Below, one piece after another: positions 19,805-28,731 of a stretch of 64,000 bases of DNA. The stretch is from an uncultured Prochlorococcus sp. (lineage in GTDB: Bacteria > Cyanobacteriota > Cyanobacteriia > PCC-6307 > Cyanobiaceae), in assembly GCA_902578845.1 (NCBI GenBank), contig CACHEM010000002.1, forward strand, positions 1 to 64,000, written 5' to 3'. The translations under genes and the position numbers were made by a program. Within the stretch, counting starts at the first letter, position 1, and every line of letters begins with the position of its first letter. The notes below the pieces were generated by a model. It had not been told where the DNA came from. It saw only the letters and a list, made by a program, of their open reading frames with translations, and searched no databases.

Positions 19805-20824
19805 TTAAGCTGCTTTTTGATGAGTTGTCATAACTCTAAGCTTTAATATTGCTTTTGCTTCTAGTTGCCTTACTCTTTCTCGTGAAACATTAATTTGCCT
19901 TCCTATTTCTGCGAGTGTTAATGGTTCTGCACCATCTAAACCAAATCTAAGCTTCATTATTTTTTGTTCTCTTTCATTTAATTGAGAAAGCCAAGTTCCT
20001 AAATGCTCTTTTTGAATAGTTCTATCCATACCTTCCATAGGCTCTTCACAGTTTGGATCAGGTATGAGTTCACCAAGTGTGCTTCTATCTTCTTCGCCTC
20101 TTGCGTGAGCATCTAGTGAAGCGCAAGGAGCACTTTGTGAAATTAAATCTTCTAAATCTTTTTGATCAATTCCCATTTCAGTTGCCATTTCTAATCTGGT
20201 AGGTTGTCTACCAAATTTATGTGATAATTCTCTTGAGACTCTTCTCATTTTGGATAGTTTTTCACTTATATGAATAGGCAAGCGGATTGTTCTTGCACTG
20301 TTATCTATAGCTCTTGTCATTCCTTGCCTAATCCACCAGTAAGCATAAGTTGAGAATTTATATCCCATAGCAGGATCAAATTTATCTACGGCTCTTTCAA
20401 GCCCAATAGCTCCTTCCTGGACAAGATCTAATAATTCAAGCCCTTGATTTTGGTATTTTTTTGCAACGGATACAACAAGCCTTAAATTAGCTGCCATCAT
20501 TCTATCTCTGGCTCTTTTGCCAATCTTAATTTGATAAAGATTTCGTTGCGTTCTATCAGTTTCAGGAATTTGAAGAAGCTTTTTCATGTTCTGAACATGG
20601 TGAGCTAACTCAATTTCCTCTGCTGGAGTCAAAAGAGGTACTCTTCCAATGCTACTTAAATAATAACCAATAGAATCTGAAGCGAGTCTGCCAGATTTTT
20701 TTTGGCTTTGTTTTGTCGTAAGACTGGATTTCGATTTGCGAGGCTTGCCCGCAGTGTTTGGTAATCTTGGCTCATCAAAATTATTATCTGAAGAGCTTTT
20801 CGCAGATTCCAGAGGGATCCCCAT
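19805..20824 (-). CDS. RNA polymerase sigma factor, cyanobacterial group 2 (RpoD-like)
   Basis: A sigma-70 protein of 339 residues that lacks region 1.1. It holds region 1.2 (SIGYYLSSIGRVPLLTPAEEIELA), region 2 (ANLRLVVSVAKKYQNQGLELLDLVQEG and YKFSTYAYWWIRQ, the -10 binding part), region 3, and region 4.2 (LTLAEIGRQINVSRERVRQLEAK). Loss of region 1.1 and the moderate length mark it as group 2 rather than the primary SigA. The ATG at 20824 is preferred over GTG at 20827 because AGGAGG ends 8 bases before it. It leads a two-gene unit with the phytol kinase. Confidence 0.93.
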   Translation of the reverse strand: MGIPLESAKSSSDNNFDEPRLPNTAGKPRKSKSSLTTKQSQKKSGRLASDSIGYYLSSIGRVPLLTPAEEIELAHHVQNMKKLLQIPETDRTQRNLYQIKIGKRARDRMMAANLRLVVSVAKKYQNQGLELLDLVQEGAIGLERAVDKFDPAMGYKFSTYAYWWIRQGMTRAIDNSARTIRLPIHISEKLSKMRRVSRELSHKFGRQPTRLEMATEMGIDQKDLEDLISQSAPCASLDAHARGEEDRSTLGELIPDPNCEEPMEGMDRTIQKEHLGTWLSQLNEREQKIMKLRFGLDGAEPLTLAEIGRQINVSRERVRQLEAKAILKLRVMTTHQKAA

Positions 20825-20832
20825 CACCCTGG

Positions 20833-20838
20833 CCTCCT
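20833..20838 (-). promoter_or_regulatory. Strong ribosome binding site of the sigma factor gene
   Basis: A full AGGAGG on the minus strand ends 8 bases before the ATG at 20824 and 5 bases before the overlapping GTG at 20827. This spacing favours the ATG start. Most genes in this window show weak or no Shine-Dalgarno sites, so a full match stands out. The rest of the 200-base gap up to 21032 is A+T-rich tracts with no gene seen. Confidence 0.75.
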
Positions 20839-21032
20839 AAATAATGGATTTTTTAAAAAGCTAGCACTGAAATTGAAATAAAAACTACTTTTACGTTGAA
20901 ATTTTAAAGACAAAAAATTTTTTTTTACAGCTTATTTCTTGAAATCAATTGATACGAGATGATTTTTTAAAAATTAAAAAAAATTTAAAATATTAAGTAT
21001 TTTTTTAAATGTTGTAAAAATCAATATTTTTT

Positions 21033-23111
21033 TTATTTTTTTATGAGGTCAATTTGTGAACGATTATCAGATGAATCTAATTTAAATTTCGAATAAGAAC
21101 CATCTTCCTTCATTATCCAAGAAAAGTAATCATCTTTAATGTAGGTTTGCAAAAGCGAGTATATTTTAGATTTCAGTTCATAATCCTCTATTGGAGTAAC
21201 AGCTTCTATTCTTCTATCAAGATTTCTTCTCATCCAATCTGCACTCCCAATAAAAACCTCATTATCACCGTTATTACAAAACCAAAAAATCCTTGAGTGC
21301 TCAAGAAAATGGCCAATAATGCTGATGACTTTAATATTTTCACTTAAATTTTTTCTTTGGGGATATAAGCAACAAATACCTCTTACAATAAGACTAATTT
21401 TTACACCTGAATCAGATGCTAAATAAAGAAGTTTAATTATTTCAGGGTCTACTAAAGAATTCATTTTTGCAATTATTTCAGCTTTTTTACCTTCCGCTGC
21501 ATTTTTAATTTCTCTTTTTATGAGAAAAATAAATTTTTTTCTCATCGACGAGGGAGAAACTAATAATTTTTGAAAACTTTTTTGTTTAGAAAAACCTGAC
21601 AAGTAATTAAATAACTCAAGTAAATCTGATGCAATATCAGGATCTGTTGAAAGTAATCCTAAATCTGTATAAAACCTTGAAGTATTAGAGTTATAGTTAC
21701 CAGTTCCAATATGAAAATAATTTCTTAATCGTCCTTTTTCTTTTCTGACTATTAAAGCTATTTTTGTATGTGTTTTAAATCCTATGATCCCATAGACAAC
21801 ATGAACGCCAGCTTGTTCAAGTTGCTTTGCCCATTGAATATTATTGTCTTCATCAAATCTTGCTTTTAGTTCAACAAGAGTCATTACTTCTTTCCCATTC
21901 TCTGCAGCTCTCATTAAAGCTTCGATGATAGGAGAATCTTTTGAAACTCGATATAAAGTAATTTTTATAGCCATTACAAGTGGGTCATCAGCTGCTTTAT
22001 TTATAAATTCTTCCACTGAAGTTTTAAATAAGTCGTACGGATGATGAAGTAGAATATTTTTTTTCCTAAGTATCTTAAAGATAGAATTTAGATTTTTGTC
22101 TTTAGATAAATCTAAATTTTTTAATTGTGCGTGGGTTTTTCCAATTAGCAGATTTTCTTTTAAATCATCTCTATTAATTTTTGTCAGCTGATTTAAATCG
22201 TCAAGGCCTAAAAAACTTTTGCAAAAGTATATATATTCTTCTTGTATTGAGATACTGTCAACTAGTGGTTTAAGAATATTGTCTGGCATATTCGATTCAA
22301 CTTCTAATCTAACTACGTCTCCACCTAATCTTCTCTTTTGCAAACTTTGTTCAACTGCTAGAAGCAGATCATCAGCTTCAAGTTCTTTTAATTCTAAATC
22401 TGCATCCCTTGTCACTCTAAAAAAAGAGTAATTTATACATTCCATTCCGTTAAATAAATTATTTATATTATTCCCAATTAAATCTTCAACGCTTATGAAA
22501 AAATATGTACTTTCATCATCATATTGAATAATTTCATTGGGAATTTGTATAAATCTATTTATATTTTTTGTTGGTATTTTTATTCTGACAAACTGATTTT
22601 TAGAATTTTCCTCATCTCTTATTAGAGCTGCCAAATTTAGACTTAGATTACTAATAAAAGGAAATGGATGTGCAGGATCAACAACTAATGGGGTTAATAA
22701 AGGGTAAATAGATGTAGTAAAGAAGTTATTACACCAATTTCTTTGATTTTCATTTAGGTCCTTATATTTTTTTAAAATTACACCTTTTTCTTTTAATTCA
22801 TTATTTAATTCATTATTTACATAGTCTTCTTGAAGAGTAGTTAATTTTTTTATTTCATTGTTGATTTTTTTTAATTGCTCTTTAGGAGTAAGTCCGTCAA
22901 TACTTTTTTTTGTAATTTCTGCTTCAACTTGAGCCTTTAATGAAGCTACCCTTACCATAAAAAACTCATCAAGATTATTACTAAAAATTGAACAAAATTT
23001 AACTTTATCTAGGATTTTGTACTCCTTTTCCATACCAGTTAAAAGTACTCTTTTATTGAATTCAATCCAACTTAATTCTCTATTAATAAAAACATCAGTC
23101 TGGCTTTTCAT
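21033..23111 (-). CDS. ppk: Polyphosphate kinase 1
   Basis: PPK1 polymerises the terminal phosphate of ATP into polyphosphate, a phosphorus and energy store. The protein is 692 residues, the usual length. It has an N-terminal helical domain (FINRELSWIEFNKRV), an H domain, and the two phospholipase-D-like catalytic domains. The autophosphorylated His lies in GFKTHTKIAL, near residue 448; HIGTGNYN and the second His region (ICCLYP) follow. Its ATG overlaps the MFS stop in an ATGA arrangement, so the two genes are translationally coupled. Confidence 0.96.
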   Translation of the reverse strand: MKSQTDVFINRELSWIEFNKRVLLTGMEKEYKILDKVKFCSIFSNNLDEFFMVRVASLKAQVEAEITKKSIDGLTPKEQLKKINNEIKKLTTLQEDYVNNELNNELKEKGVILKKYKDLNENQRNWCNNFFTTSIYPLLTPLVVDPAHPFPFISNLSLNLAALIRDEENSKNQFVRIKIPTKNINRFIQIPNEIIQYDDESTYFFISVEDLIGNNINNLFNGMECINYSFFRVTRDADLELKELEADDLLLAVEQSLQKRRLGGDVVRLEVESNMPDNILKPLVDSISIQEEYIYFCKSFLGLDDLNQLTKINRDDLKENLLIGKTHAQLKNLDLSKDKNLNSIFKILRKKNILLHHPYDLFKTSVEEFINKAADDPLVMAIKITLYRVSKDSPIIEALMRAAENGKEVMTLVELKARFDEDNNIQWAKQLEQAGVHVVYGIIGFKTHTKIALIVRKEKGRLRNYFHIGTGNYNSNTSRFYTDLGLLSTDPDIASDLLELFNYLSGFSKQKSFQKLLVSPSSMRKKFIFLIKREIKNAAEGKKAEIIAKMNSLVDPEIIKLLYLASDSGVKISLIVRGICCLYPQRKNLSENIKVISIIGHFLEHSRIFWFCNNGDNEVFIGSADWMRRNLDRRIEAVTPIEDYELKSKIYSLLQTYIKDDYFSWIMKEDGSYSKFKLDSSDNRSQIDLIKK

Positions 23112-24394
23112 AAAAAAACTTTTGATTTTTGATTGTTAAAAGAATTATTATTTTTACCCTCTGCAATAAGGTATATCATGAAAAGTAAGATAACGGAACC
23201 AGCTATAAATGGTGATTTAGGACCAAAACTATCATAAACCCTTCCAGCCATTGCAATTCCTAAAACTCCTCCAAGACTCTGTAGACCCTGAAGGTTACTT
23301 AAAATTGATCCTTGTTTATCAACGTCTAATTTCTTTGATATTAGTGCTCTTAAGGTGGGCGTAATTAACCCTGCCCCAACGGCTAAAAATGAAACAGCTG
23401 AATAAATATTAAGTATCGCATTTTCTTTTGGAGCAGTTATTAAAAGAGCACATGCCACAAGAATGAAGCCTGATCCGATAAGTGTTAATCGCATTTCGCC
23501 AAATTGCTTTACCAGAGGTCCTATTAGTCCTCCTTGAACGATAATTGCAATTATTCCTACTACAACAAGAGTTCCACTTGATGCTTTGGTGGTCCAGTTT
23601 AATGATTCTTGAAGGAAAAATATTAGGATATTAGTCAGTCCAGTAAAAGCAATAAAGTAAATAAAAAAAGCTAATGATAATTTTTTAATCTTTTCTTCTT
23701 TGAAAACTGCAAATAGCGCTTTTAAAGGGTTTTTTAAAATAGGTTTTGATTTATTTGAATCACTATTAGGCTTGGTTTCTGGTAAGTAAAAAAATACCAG
23801 GAGGAAATTTATTATTGGAATGACTGAGGCTATCAAAACTGGAATAATAAAATTATTATTTGTATTTTTTGCAAAAATTACAACAAAAATATTACCTAAG
23901 AAAAAACTCAAACCAAAAGCTACACCAATAAGACCAAATGTTTTTGCTCTTTTTTCAGGGCTTGAAATATCTGCAAGAATTGTTGTTGCAGTAGCTGCAG
24001 TGCCCCCACTTAAACCGTCAATTAGTCTCGCTAAAAATAATAAAAATAAAGGGATAGAGGCTATTGAATTTGACCAATTAAAAAGAACCGTAAAAGATAA
24101 TATTGATATTCCTATTACTGAACCAGTAATACAAAAAAGAGTGACAGGTCTTCTTCCATATCGATCACTCAAAAGTCCTATAAAAGGAGAAGCTGTAAAT
24201 TGAGCTAATTGGTAAGTGCAAGATAATAAACCATATGTACTTGCTTTAGAGTCAAAAAGTAAAACAAAAGAGGGTAATATAGGTAAAAGTATACTTTCAC
24301 TTAAACGATCATTTAGAAGAGTGATAAACGCACTAAGGAGAGTAAATTTTTTATTTGGTTTTAATAAACTTTCTTTCACAATATTTACCTTCAT
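23108..24394 (-). CDS. Major facilitator superfamily transporter
   Basis: A 428-residue transporter with twelve predicted membrane segments. The MFS loop 2-3 motif GLLSDRYGRRPV (about 75-88) is clear, as is the segment ARLIDGLSGGTAATATTILAD typical of TetA-like drug/proton antiporters. Substrate unknown. It overlaps ppk by 4 bases and is divergent from cobA with a 30-base gap, too short for two independent well-spaced promoters. The link to polyphosphate suggests co-regulation but does not identify a substrate. Confidence 0.88.
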   Translation of the reverse strand: MKVNIVKESLLKPNKKFTLLSAFITLLNDRLSESILLPILPSFVLLFDSKASTYGLLSCTYQLAQFTASPFIGLLSDRYGRRPVTLFCITGSVIGISILSFTVLFNWSNSIASIPLFLLFLARLIDGLSGGTAATATTILADISSPEKRAKTFGLIGVAFGLSFFLGNIFVVIFAKNTNNNFIIPVLIASVIPIINFLLVFFYLPETKPNSDSNKSKPILKNPLKALFAVFKEEKIKKLSLAFFIYFIAFTGLTNILIFFLQESLNWTTKASSGTLVVVGIIAIIVQGGLIGPLVKQFGEMRLTLIGSGFILVACALLITAPKENAILNIYSAVSFLAVGAGLITPTLRALISKKLDVDKQGSILSNLQGLQSLGGVLGIAMAGRVYDSFGPKSPFIAGSVILLFMIYLIAEGKNNNSFNNQKSKVFL

Positions 24395-24424
24395 TGCGAT
24401 TAACTTTTACTACCATACTTGTTA

Positions 24425-25240
24425 ATGGAGATTATTGTGCCCGGCATTGTTTATTTAGTTGGAGCAGGTCCTGGTGACCCTGACCTTTTAACTCTTAAAG
24501 CTTTACGCCTAATAAAAAATTGTGATGCATTAGTTCATGATGCTTTAATCCCGGATGAAATAACAAAAGAGGTAGGGGAAAATACAGAAATTTTTCATGT
24601 AGGCAAAAGAGCTGGGAAGTGTTCTGTACCTCAGGCCGAAACCAATGCTCTTATTTTGAAATTAGCAAAAGAAGGCAAAAATGTTGTAAGGCTTAAAGGG
24701 GGAGATCCTTTTGTTTTTTCTAGGGGTGGTGAAGAAGTATCATTTTTAGAAGAAAATGGTGTTTCAGTTGAAATAGTGCCTGGGATTACTTCTGGCATAG
24801 CTGCTCCAACATATTTTGGTATTCCACTTACTCATAGAGATGCTGCGAGTTCTGTAACTTTCGTTACTGGGCATGAGCATGTTGATAAGGATAAAAAGAG
24901 TGTCAATTGGAGAAATTTAGCTAAATCTTCAGATAGCTTAGTTATTTTTATGGGTATAAAAAATATTGAATTTATTGCAGAGGAATTGATTTTAGGCGGC
25001 TTATGTAAGGATACAAAATGCGCTGTAATCCAGGAAGCTACTTTGAAAAATCAAAAATGTTTTATAGGGAAATTAGAAAATCTCCCAGATAAAATCAAAG
25101 ATAAAGAATTTTTGGCTCCATCAATTATCATTATTGGAAAAATTGTTGAATTTAAGGTTAATAACAATATAACTAAAGTATCTGATGTCTATTTACCAGA
25201 TATTAATAACGTTCAACTATATAATAAATCCCAAAAGTAA
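24425..25240 (+). CDS. cobA: Uroporphyrinogen-III C-methyltransferase
   Basis: Transfers two methyl groups from S-adenosylmethionine to uroporphyrinogen III, giving precorrin-2 at the branch to siroheme and cobalamin. Motifs: VYLVGAGPGDPDLLTLKA at the N-terminus, VHDALIPDE, and RLKGGDPFVFSRGGEE. The 271-residue length fits a stand-alone SUMT without CysG reductase domains. I chose the ATG at 24425 over a TTG two codons upstream. The last 28 bases overlap the convergent pabC gene. Siroheme is needed by nitrite and sulfite reductases; vitamin B12 synthesis is known in Prochlorococcus. Confidence 0.94.
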   Translation: MEIIVPGIVYLVGAGPGDPDLLTLKALRLIKNCDALVHDALIPDEITKEVGENTEIFHVGKRAGKCSVPQAETNALILKLAKEGKNVVRLKGGDPFVFSRGGEEVSFLEENGVSVEIVPGITSGIAAPTYFGIPLTHRDAASSVTFVTGHEHVDKDKKSVNWRNLAKSSDSLVIFMGIKNIEFIAEELILGGLCKDTKCAVIQEATLKNQKCFIGKLENLPDKIKDKEFLAPSIIIIGKIVEFKVNNNITKVSDVYLPDINNVQLYNKSQK

Positions 25241-26040
25241 ATTGGATCGAATTTAGGTTTAAGCTTTAAATCATTAACTTGATTAATTTGTCTGCAAGAT
25301 AAGCTATTAATTGCAAATATTATGTCATCATTTTGAAATTCTGGATGAATTAATTTTTCTTTTACAATTTTCAATTTTAAAGCTTTACAAACCATAATCC
25401 CCTCTAAACAGCCGCTCTCTTTTCTAGGAGTTATCCATTGATTATTTCTTTTAATCAGAAGATTAAATGTACTTCCGCAACAAAGTTCACCTGAGGTATT
25501 CAACAGGATAGAATCATCAAATGATTTTTCATTAGCTTCTCTCAAAACTTGTATTGCCTGATTATAAGAAAATGTTTTGCATTTACTTATAAGACTGAAT
25601 TCATTGATTTTTTCCGTTTGACTAATAAAAACGCTTATCGGATTAAAATTTGGTTTGATTCTATAGAACTCAAGCCATAAATTATCTAAATCTTTTGTCT
25701 CTGAAGTGCTATCAATTGTTAGTGTTCGACCTTCGTTAGTTCCTCGACTATAGTTTATTCTTACTGAAGCAAATTGATCATTCCTAAGCGATAATTTTCT
25801 AATTCCATCATGAATAAGTTTTCTCAAAGTTAATTTATTTATTTTGAGATTAATATTTAAAATTATGCTACTTTTTTCTAATCTTTTCAGATGTTCATCA
25901 AAAAGAATAGGTTTGTTTTCTTTTATCAAAATGGTTTCAAATATACCATCAGCAAATTTTAATCCTCTATTATTAGCAGCAATGAATATTTTATCAATAT
26001 CTAACCATTGATCCTTGTGCCAGCCTAATGTTTCAATCAT
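25213..26040 (-). CDS. pabC: Aminotransferase class IV, probable aminodeoxychorismate lyase
   Basis: A PLP enzyme of 275 residues in the fold-type IV family (branched-chain aminotransferase/ADC lyase). The N-terminal phrase NNRGLKFADGIFETILI and the PLP-Lys region CKTFSYNQAIQ (about residue 159) are visible; the phosphate-binding segment is near GSTFNLLI. It most likely converts aminodeoxychorismate to p-aminobenzoate for folate, because it directly follows pabB in an ATGA overlap. Branched-chain or D-amino acid aminotransferase is the alternative. Its 3' end overlaps cobA by 28 bases. Confidence 0.82.
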   Translation of the reverse strand: MIETLGWHKDQWLDIDKIFIAANNRGLKFADGIFETILIKENKPILFDEHLKRLEKSSIILNINLKINKLTLRKLIHDGIRKLSLRNDQFASVRINYSRGTNEGRTLTIDSTSETKDLDNLWLEFYRIKPNFNPISVFISQTEKINEFSLISKCKTFSYNQAIQVLREANEKSFDDSILLNTSGELCCGSTFNLLIKRNNQWITPRKESGCLEGIMVCKALKLKIVKEKLIHPEFQNDDIIFAINSLSCRQINQVNDLKLKPKFDPIYFWDLLYS

Positions 26041-27356
26041 TTTAGTGAATCAATTAAAGGTAAAAGTTTCCACTTTAGTTCATTTGTTTCCTCTTCAGGG
26101 TTTGAGTCAATAACTATTCCGCAACCAGCATATATGTTGATTTTTTTGTCTTTAATTAAAAATGATCTTATTAGTATATTGCTGTCAAACTCTCCATTCC
26201 AGTCAATCTTCAAAAATGAGCCACAGTATGGTCCGCGTTCACATTCTTCTAATTCAAAAAGTCTCTGGCATGATCTTAATTTAGGCGCTCCAGTTATAGA
26301 ACCCCCAGGCCAACAAGCTTTTAGTAAATCAATCCAGTTTTTGTCTTTTTTTAATTTTCCTCTGATTACTGAAGTTAGATGATGAACTTTTAAGAAACTT
26401 TCAAGTTTTAATATTTCTGGCACCATAATACTTCCTGTTTCGCAAACTTTACTTAAATCATTTCTTATTAGGTCAACAATCATAATATTTTCGGCTCTAT
26501 CTTTTTCGTTCGTTATTAAATCGATAGCATTAAGTGCGTCTTGATTTATATCCTTATCTCTGGTTCTAGTTCCTTTGATAGGTCTTGATTCTATAAAATT
26601 TTTGTTATCTATTTTTATAAATCTTTCAGGCGAGGTAGATAATACCGCCTCTTTATAATTGTAATTATTATTTATTATTATTCCTCCAAATGGAGCTCTT
26701 AATTTACTTCTTATTTTTAAATAAATATCTAGAGGATTATAGTTTTTGGAAGATTCGATTTCGCACTTAGTTGTTAGGTTTGCTTGAAATAAATCTCCTA
26801 AGGAAATTAATTTTTTCAATTGTAAAATATTTTTCTGAAATTTTTCAGCCATTTCGTCCAAATTAATTTTTGAAAAATCAAAATTCAAATTTGTTTTAAT
26901 AATATTTTCTTCTTCAATAGTTTTTATATTGCTGATTATATTTTTATAATTCATCAGTTCAGATGAGTTTGTGCCTTCGATAATTATTTCTTTTTTTATT
27001 AGATTACATTTAATGATTGGATCATATGATGCAATCCATAAAGTTGCCATATCAGATTGTCGCCATGGGTTTTTTGGTTCTAAGTAAACTCCAGCTTCAT
27101 AACTTAACCATCCGATCCAAAATCCTTTTTCAATATTCTTTAAATTGGTAAAGGGATTATTAGTTTTGTCTAAGTTATTAATATCTCTTGATTGAATTGT
27201 TTTTTTAGGTTTAATTCCTATTATTGACCATTCCCCATTTTCTTTACCATCACTGTCTAGCCAAGCTAATCCTTTATCTCCGAATTTTTTTGTTAAATGA
27301 TGTGTAATCAGTGCTGGATCTATCCATTTTTTTAGAATTATTTTTTTTATTTTCAT
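26037..27356 (-). CDS. pabB: Aminodeoxychorismate synthase component I
   Basis: A chorismate-binding enzyme of 439 residues, related to anthranilate synthase component I. It aminates chorismate to 4-amino-4-deoxychorismate for folate. The C-terminal catalytic domain carries SRPIKGTRTRD, ENIMIVDLIRNDLSKVC, WPGGSITGAPKLRS and YAGCGIVIDSNPEEE. The N-terminal half is divergent. Anthranilate synthase is less likely, given pabC directly downstream with a 4-base overlap. The glutaminase subunit (pabA/trpG) is not in the window. It also overlaps queC by 4 bases, so queC-pabB-pabC form one tightly coupled unit. Confidence 0.88.
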   Translation of the reverse strand: MKIKKIILKKWIDPALITHHLTKKFGDKGLAWLDSDGKENGEWSIIGIKPKKTIQSRDINNLDKTNNPFTNLKNIEKGFWIGWLSYEAGVYLEPKNPWRQSDMATLWIASYDPIIKCNLIKKEIIIEGTNSSELMNYKNIISNIKTIEEENIIKTNLNFDFSKINLDEMAEKFQKNILQLKKLISLGDLFQANLTTKCEIESSKNYNPLDIYLKIRSKLRAPFGGIIINNNYNYKEAVLSTSPERFIKIDNKNFIESRPIKGTRTRDKDINQDALNAIDLITNEKDRAENIMIVDLIRNDLSKVCETGSIMVPEILKLESFLKVHHLTSVIRGKLKKDKNWIDLLKACWPGGSITGAPKLRSCQRLFELEECERGPYCGSFLKIDWNGEFDSNILIRSFLIKDKKINIYAGCGIVIDSNPEEETNELKWKLLPLIDSLK

Positions 27357-28027
27357 TTTTTATTATTTTTATTGAGCCATTTTGCATAAGCGGTATTTCT
27401 AATTCTGCAGCTATCACACTTCCCGCATGGTTTTGAATCTCCTGAATAACAACTCCATGTTTTATCTAAAGGGACATGATTATCAAAAGCTAATTTAATA
27501 ATTTCCTCTTTATTTAGATCTAATAGTGGTGTCCAAAGTTTGATTGGGTTATTTTCTCTTCCTCTTTTATTGGCTAAATCTGCTAATTCTTGAAATTTTT
27601 TAATGTAGTCAGGTCTGCAATCTGGATAACCAGAATAATCCAGTGCATTAACTCCTAATCCTATAAAATCAGCATCTATTGCTTCGGCATAACTTAATGC
27701 AACGGAAATAAATATAGTATTTCTCCCAGGAACATAAGTACTAGGAATTTTATTAGTTTGTATTCCTTCTAAGGGAATATTTTTTTGAATATCAGTTAAT
27801 GAAGAGCCTCCCCATAAAGATAAGTCAAGCTTAATGATTTTAAATTCTTCGATATCAAAATGTTTTGCGATTATTGATGCAGAATTTAATTCTTTTTTAT
27901 GACGTTGACCGTAGTCAAATGAAAGGCCAAAAATTTTAGCTTCGGATTTTTTTGCGATACCAGTTACTGTAGAAGAATCTAAACCTCCAGATAATAAAAC
28001 TACTATCGATTTGTTTTTAAGAATCAT
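27353..28027 (-). CDS. queC: 7-cyano-7-deazaguanine synthase
   Basis: QueC converts 7-carboxy-7-deazaguanine to preQ0 with ammonia and ATP in queuosine synthesis. The PP-loop SGGLDS is at residues 13-18, and DYGQRHKKEL, YVPGRNTIF and the C-terminal zinc site (Cys residues in WSCYSGDSKPCGKCDSC) are present. Length 224 residues is standard. It lies 6 bases after queE, its pathway predecessor, and overlaps pabB. Confidence 0.95.
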   Translation of the reverse strand: MILKNKSIVVLLSGGLDSSTVTGIAKKSEAKIFGLSFDYGQRHKKELNSASIIAKHFDIEEFKIIKLDLSLWGGSSLTDIQKNIPLEGIQTNKIPSTYVPGRNTIFISVALSYAEAIDADFIGLGVNALDYSGYPDCRPDYIKKFQELADLANKRGRENNPIKLWTPLLDLNKEEIIKLAFDNHVPLDKTWSCYSGDSKPCGKCDSCRIRNTAYAKWLNKNNKK

Positions 28028-28033
28028 ATAATT

Positions 28034-28705
28034 TCATTTAATTTTTAAGTATTTGTGAGTTTGAAGGCTTAATTTCCAATCCGGGTTATTTTTTACAAAA
28101 TCAATAGCGAGAGAAAAACCATTATTATTGTTCCATGCTGGTTGTAAATAAAAAATTTTATCCTCTTTTTTATAGCCATCTTCGCTTTTTAAGAATTTAC
28201 ATTGTTTTAAAGCTTCTTTTTTTATTTGAATAGCAAATTCAATATCTTTTATTTCATTTATGATTATTTTAATTTCATCACAGTTTTTTAAAAAATAATT
28301 TTTTGGAGGTGAATGTCTTTTAGGAGATAAAGTAATCCAGTCATAACTTCCTGATATCGAATTAACTCCACTTGTTTCAATATGAATTTTCATTGAGTTT
28401 TGTTTTTCTCCCATCGTCATTTGTTTTATGGCTTTGCAAAAATTATCCAAGTTATGTTGTAAAGGTTCTCCACCTGTAATAACGCAAAAAGATGCTCCTT
28501 TCTCTCGAGCAATTTTTATGCTCTCTATTATTTTTTCAATTGATATGGATGGGTATTTTTTTTCATCCCATGAATTCTTGGTATCGCACCAAGAACAACC
28601 AACTTTACAACCGGCTAATCTTACAAAAAAAGCACTTTTCCCGGCGTGATAACCTTCACCTTGTAATGAATGAAATTGTTCAACTAAGGGTAAAAAATTT
28701 GTCAT
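28034..28705 (-). CDS. queE: 7-carboxy-7-deazaguanine synthase
   Basis: A radical SAM enzyme that turns 6-carboxytetrahydropterin into 7-carboxy-7-deazaguanine. The cluster motif is CKVGCSWC (Cys33, Cys37, Cys40), preceded by SLQGEGYHAG and followed by the GGEP motif (VITGGEPLQ). I chose the ATG at 28705 (223 aa); a TTG four codons upstream is the alternative. It precedes queC by 6 bases, so the two consecutive queuosine steps are made together. It follows pyrG by a short gap of about 26 bases. Confidence 0.92.
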   Translation of the reverse strand: MTNFLPLVEQFHSLQGEGYHAGKSAFFVRLAGCKVGCSWCDTKNSWDEKKYPSISIEKIIESIKIAREKGASFCVITGGEPLQHNLDNFCKAIKQMTMGEKQNSMKIHIETSGVNSISGSYDWITLSPKRHSPPKNYFLKNCDEIKIIINEIKDIEFAIQIKKEALKQCKFLKSEDGYKKEDKIFYLQPAWNNNNGFSLAIDFVKNNPDWKLSLQTHKYLKIK

Positions 28706-28731
28706 TTTTTCATTCAAAAAAATAAGGAATA

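Noticed and set aside
22861..22915. T8 run in ppk as a slippage site
   Set aside because: Runs of eight occur many times in this A+T-rich window; nothing about its position suggests a programmed product.
23820..24203. 127-codon frame antisense to the MFS transporter
   Set aside because: Lies fully inside a clear MFS gene and reads as the complement of hydrophobic codons.
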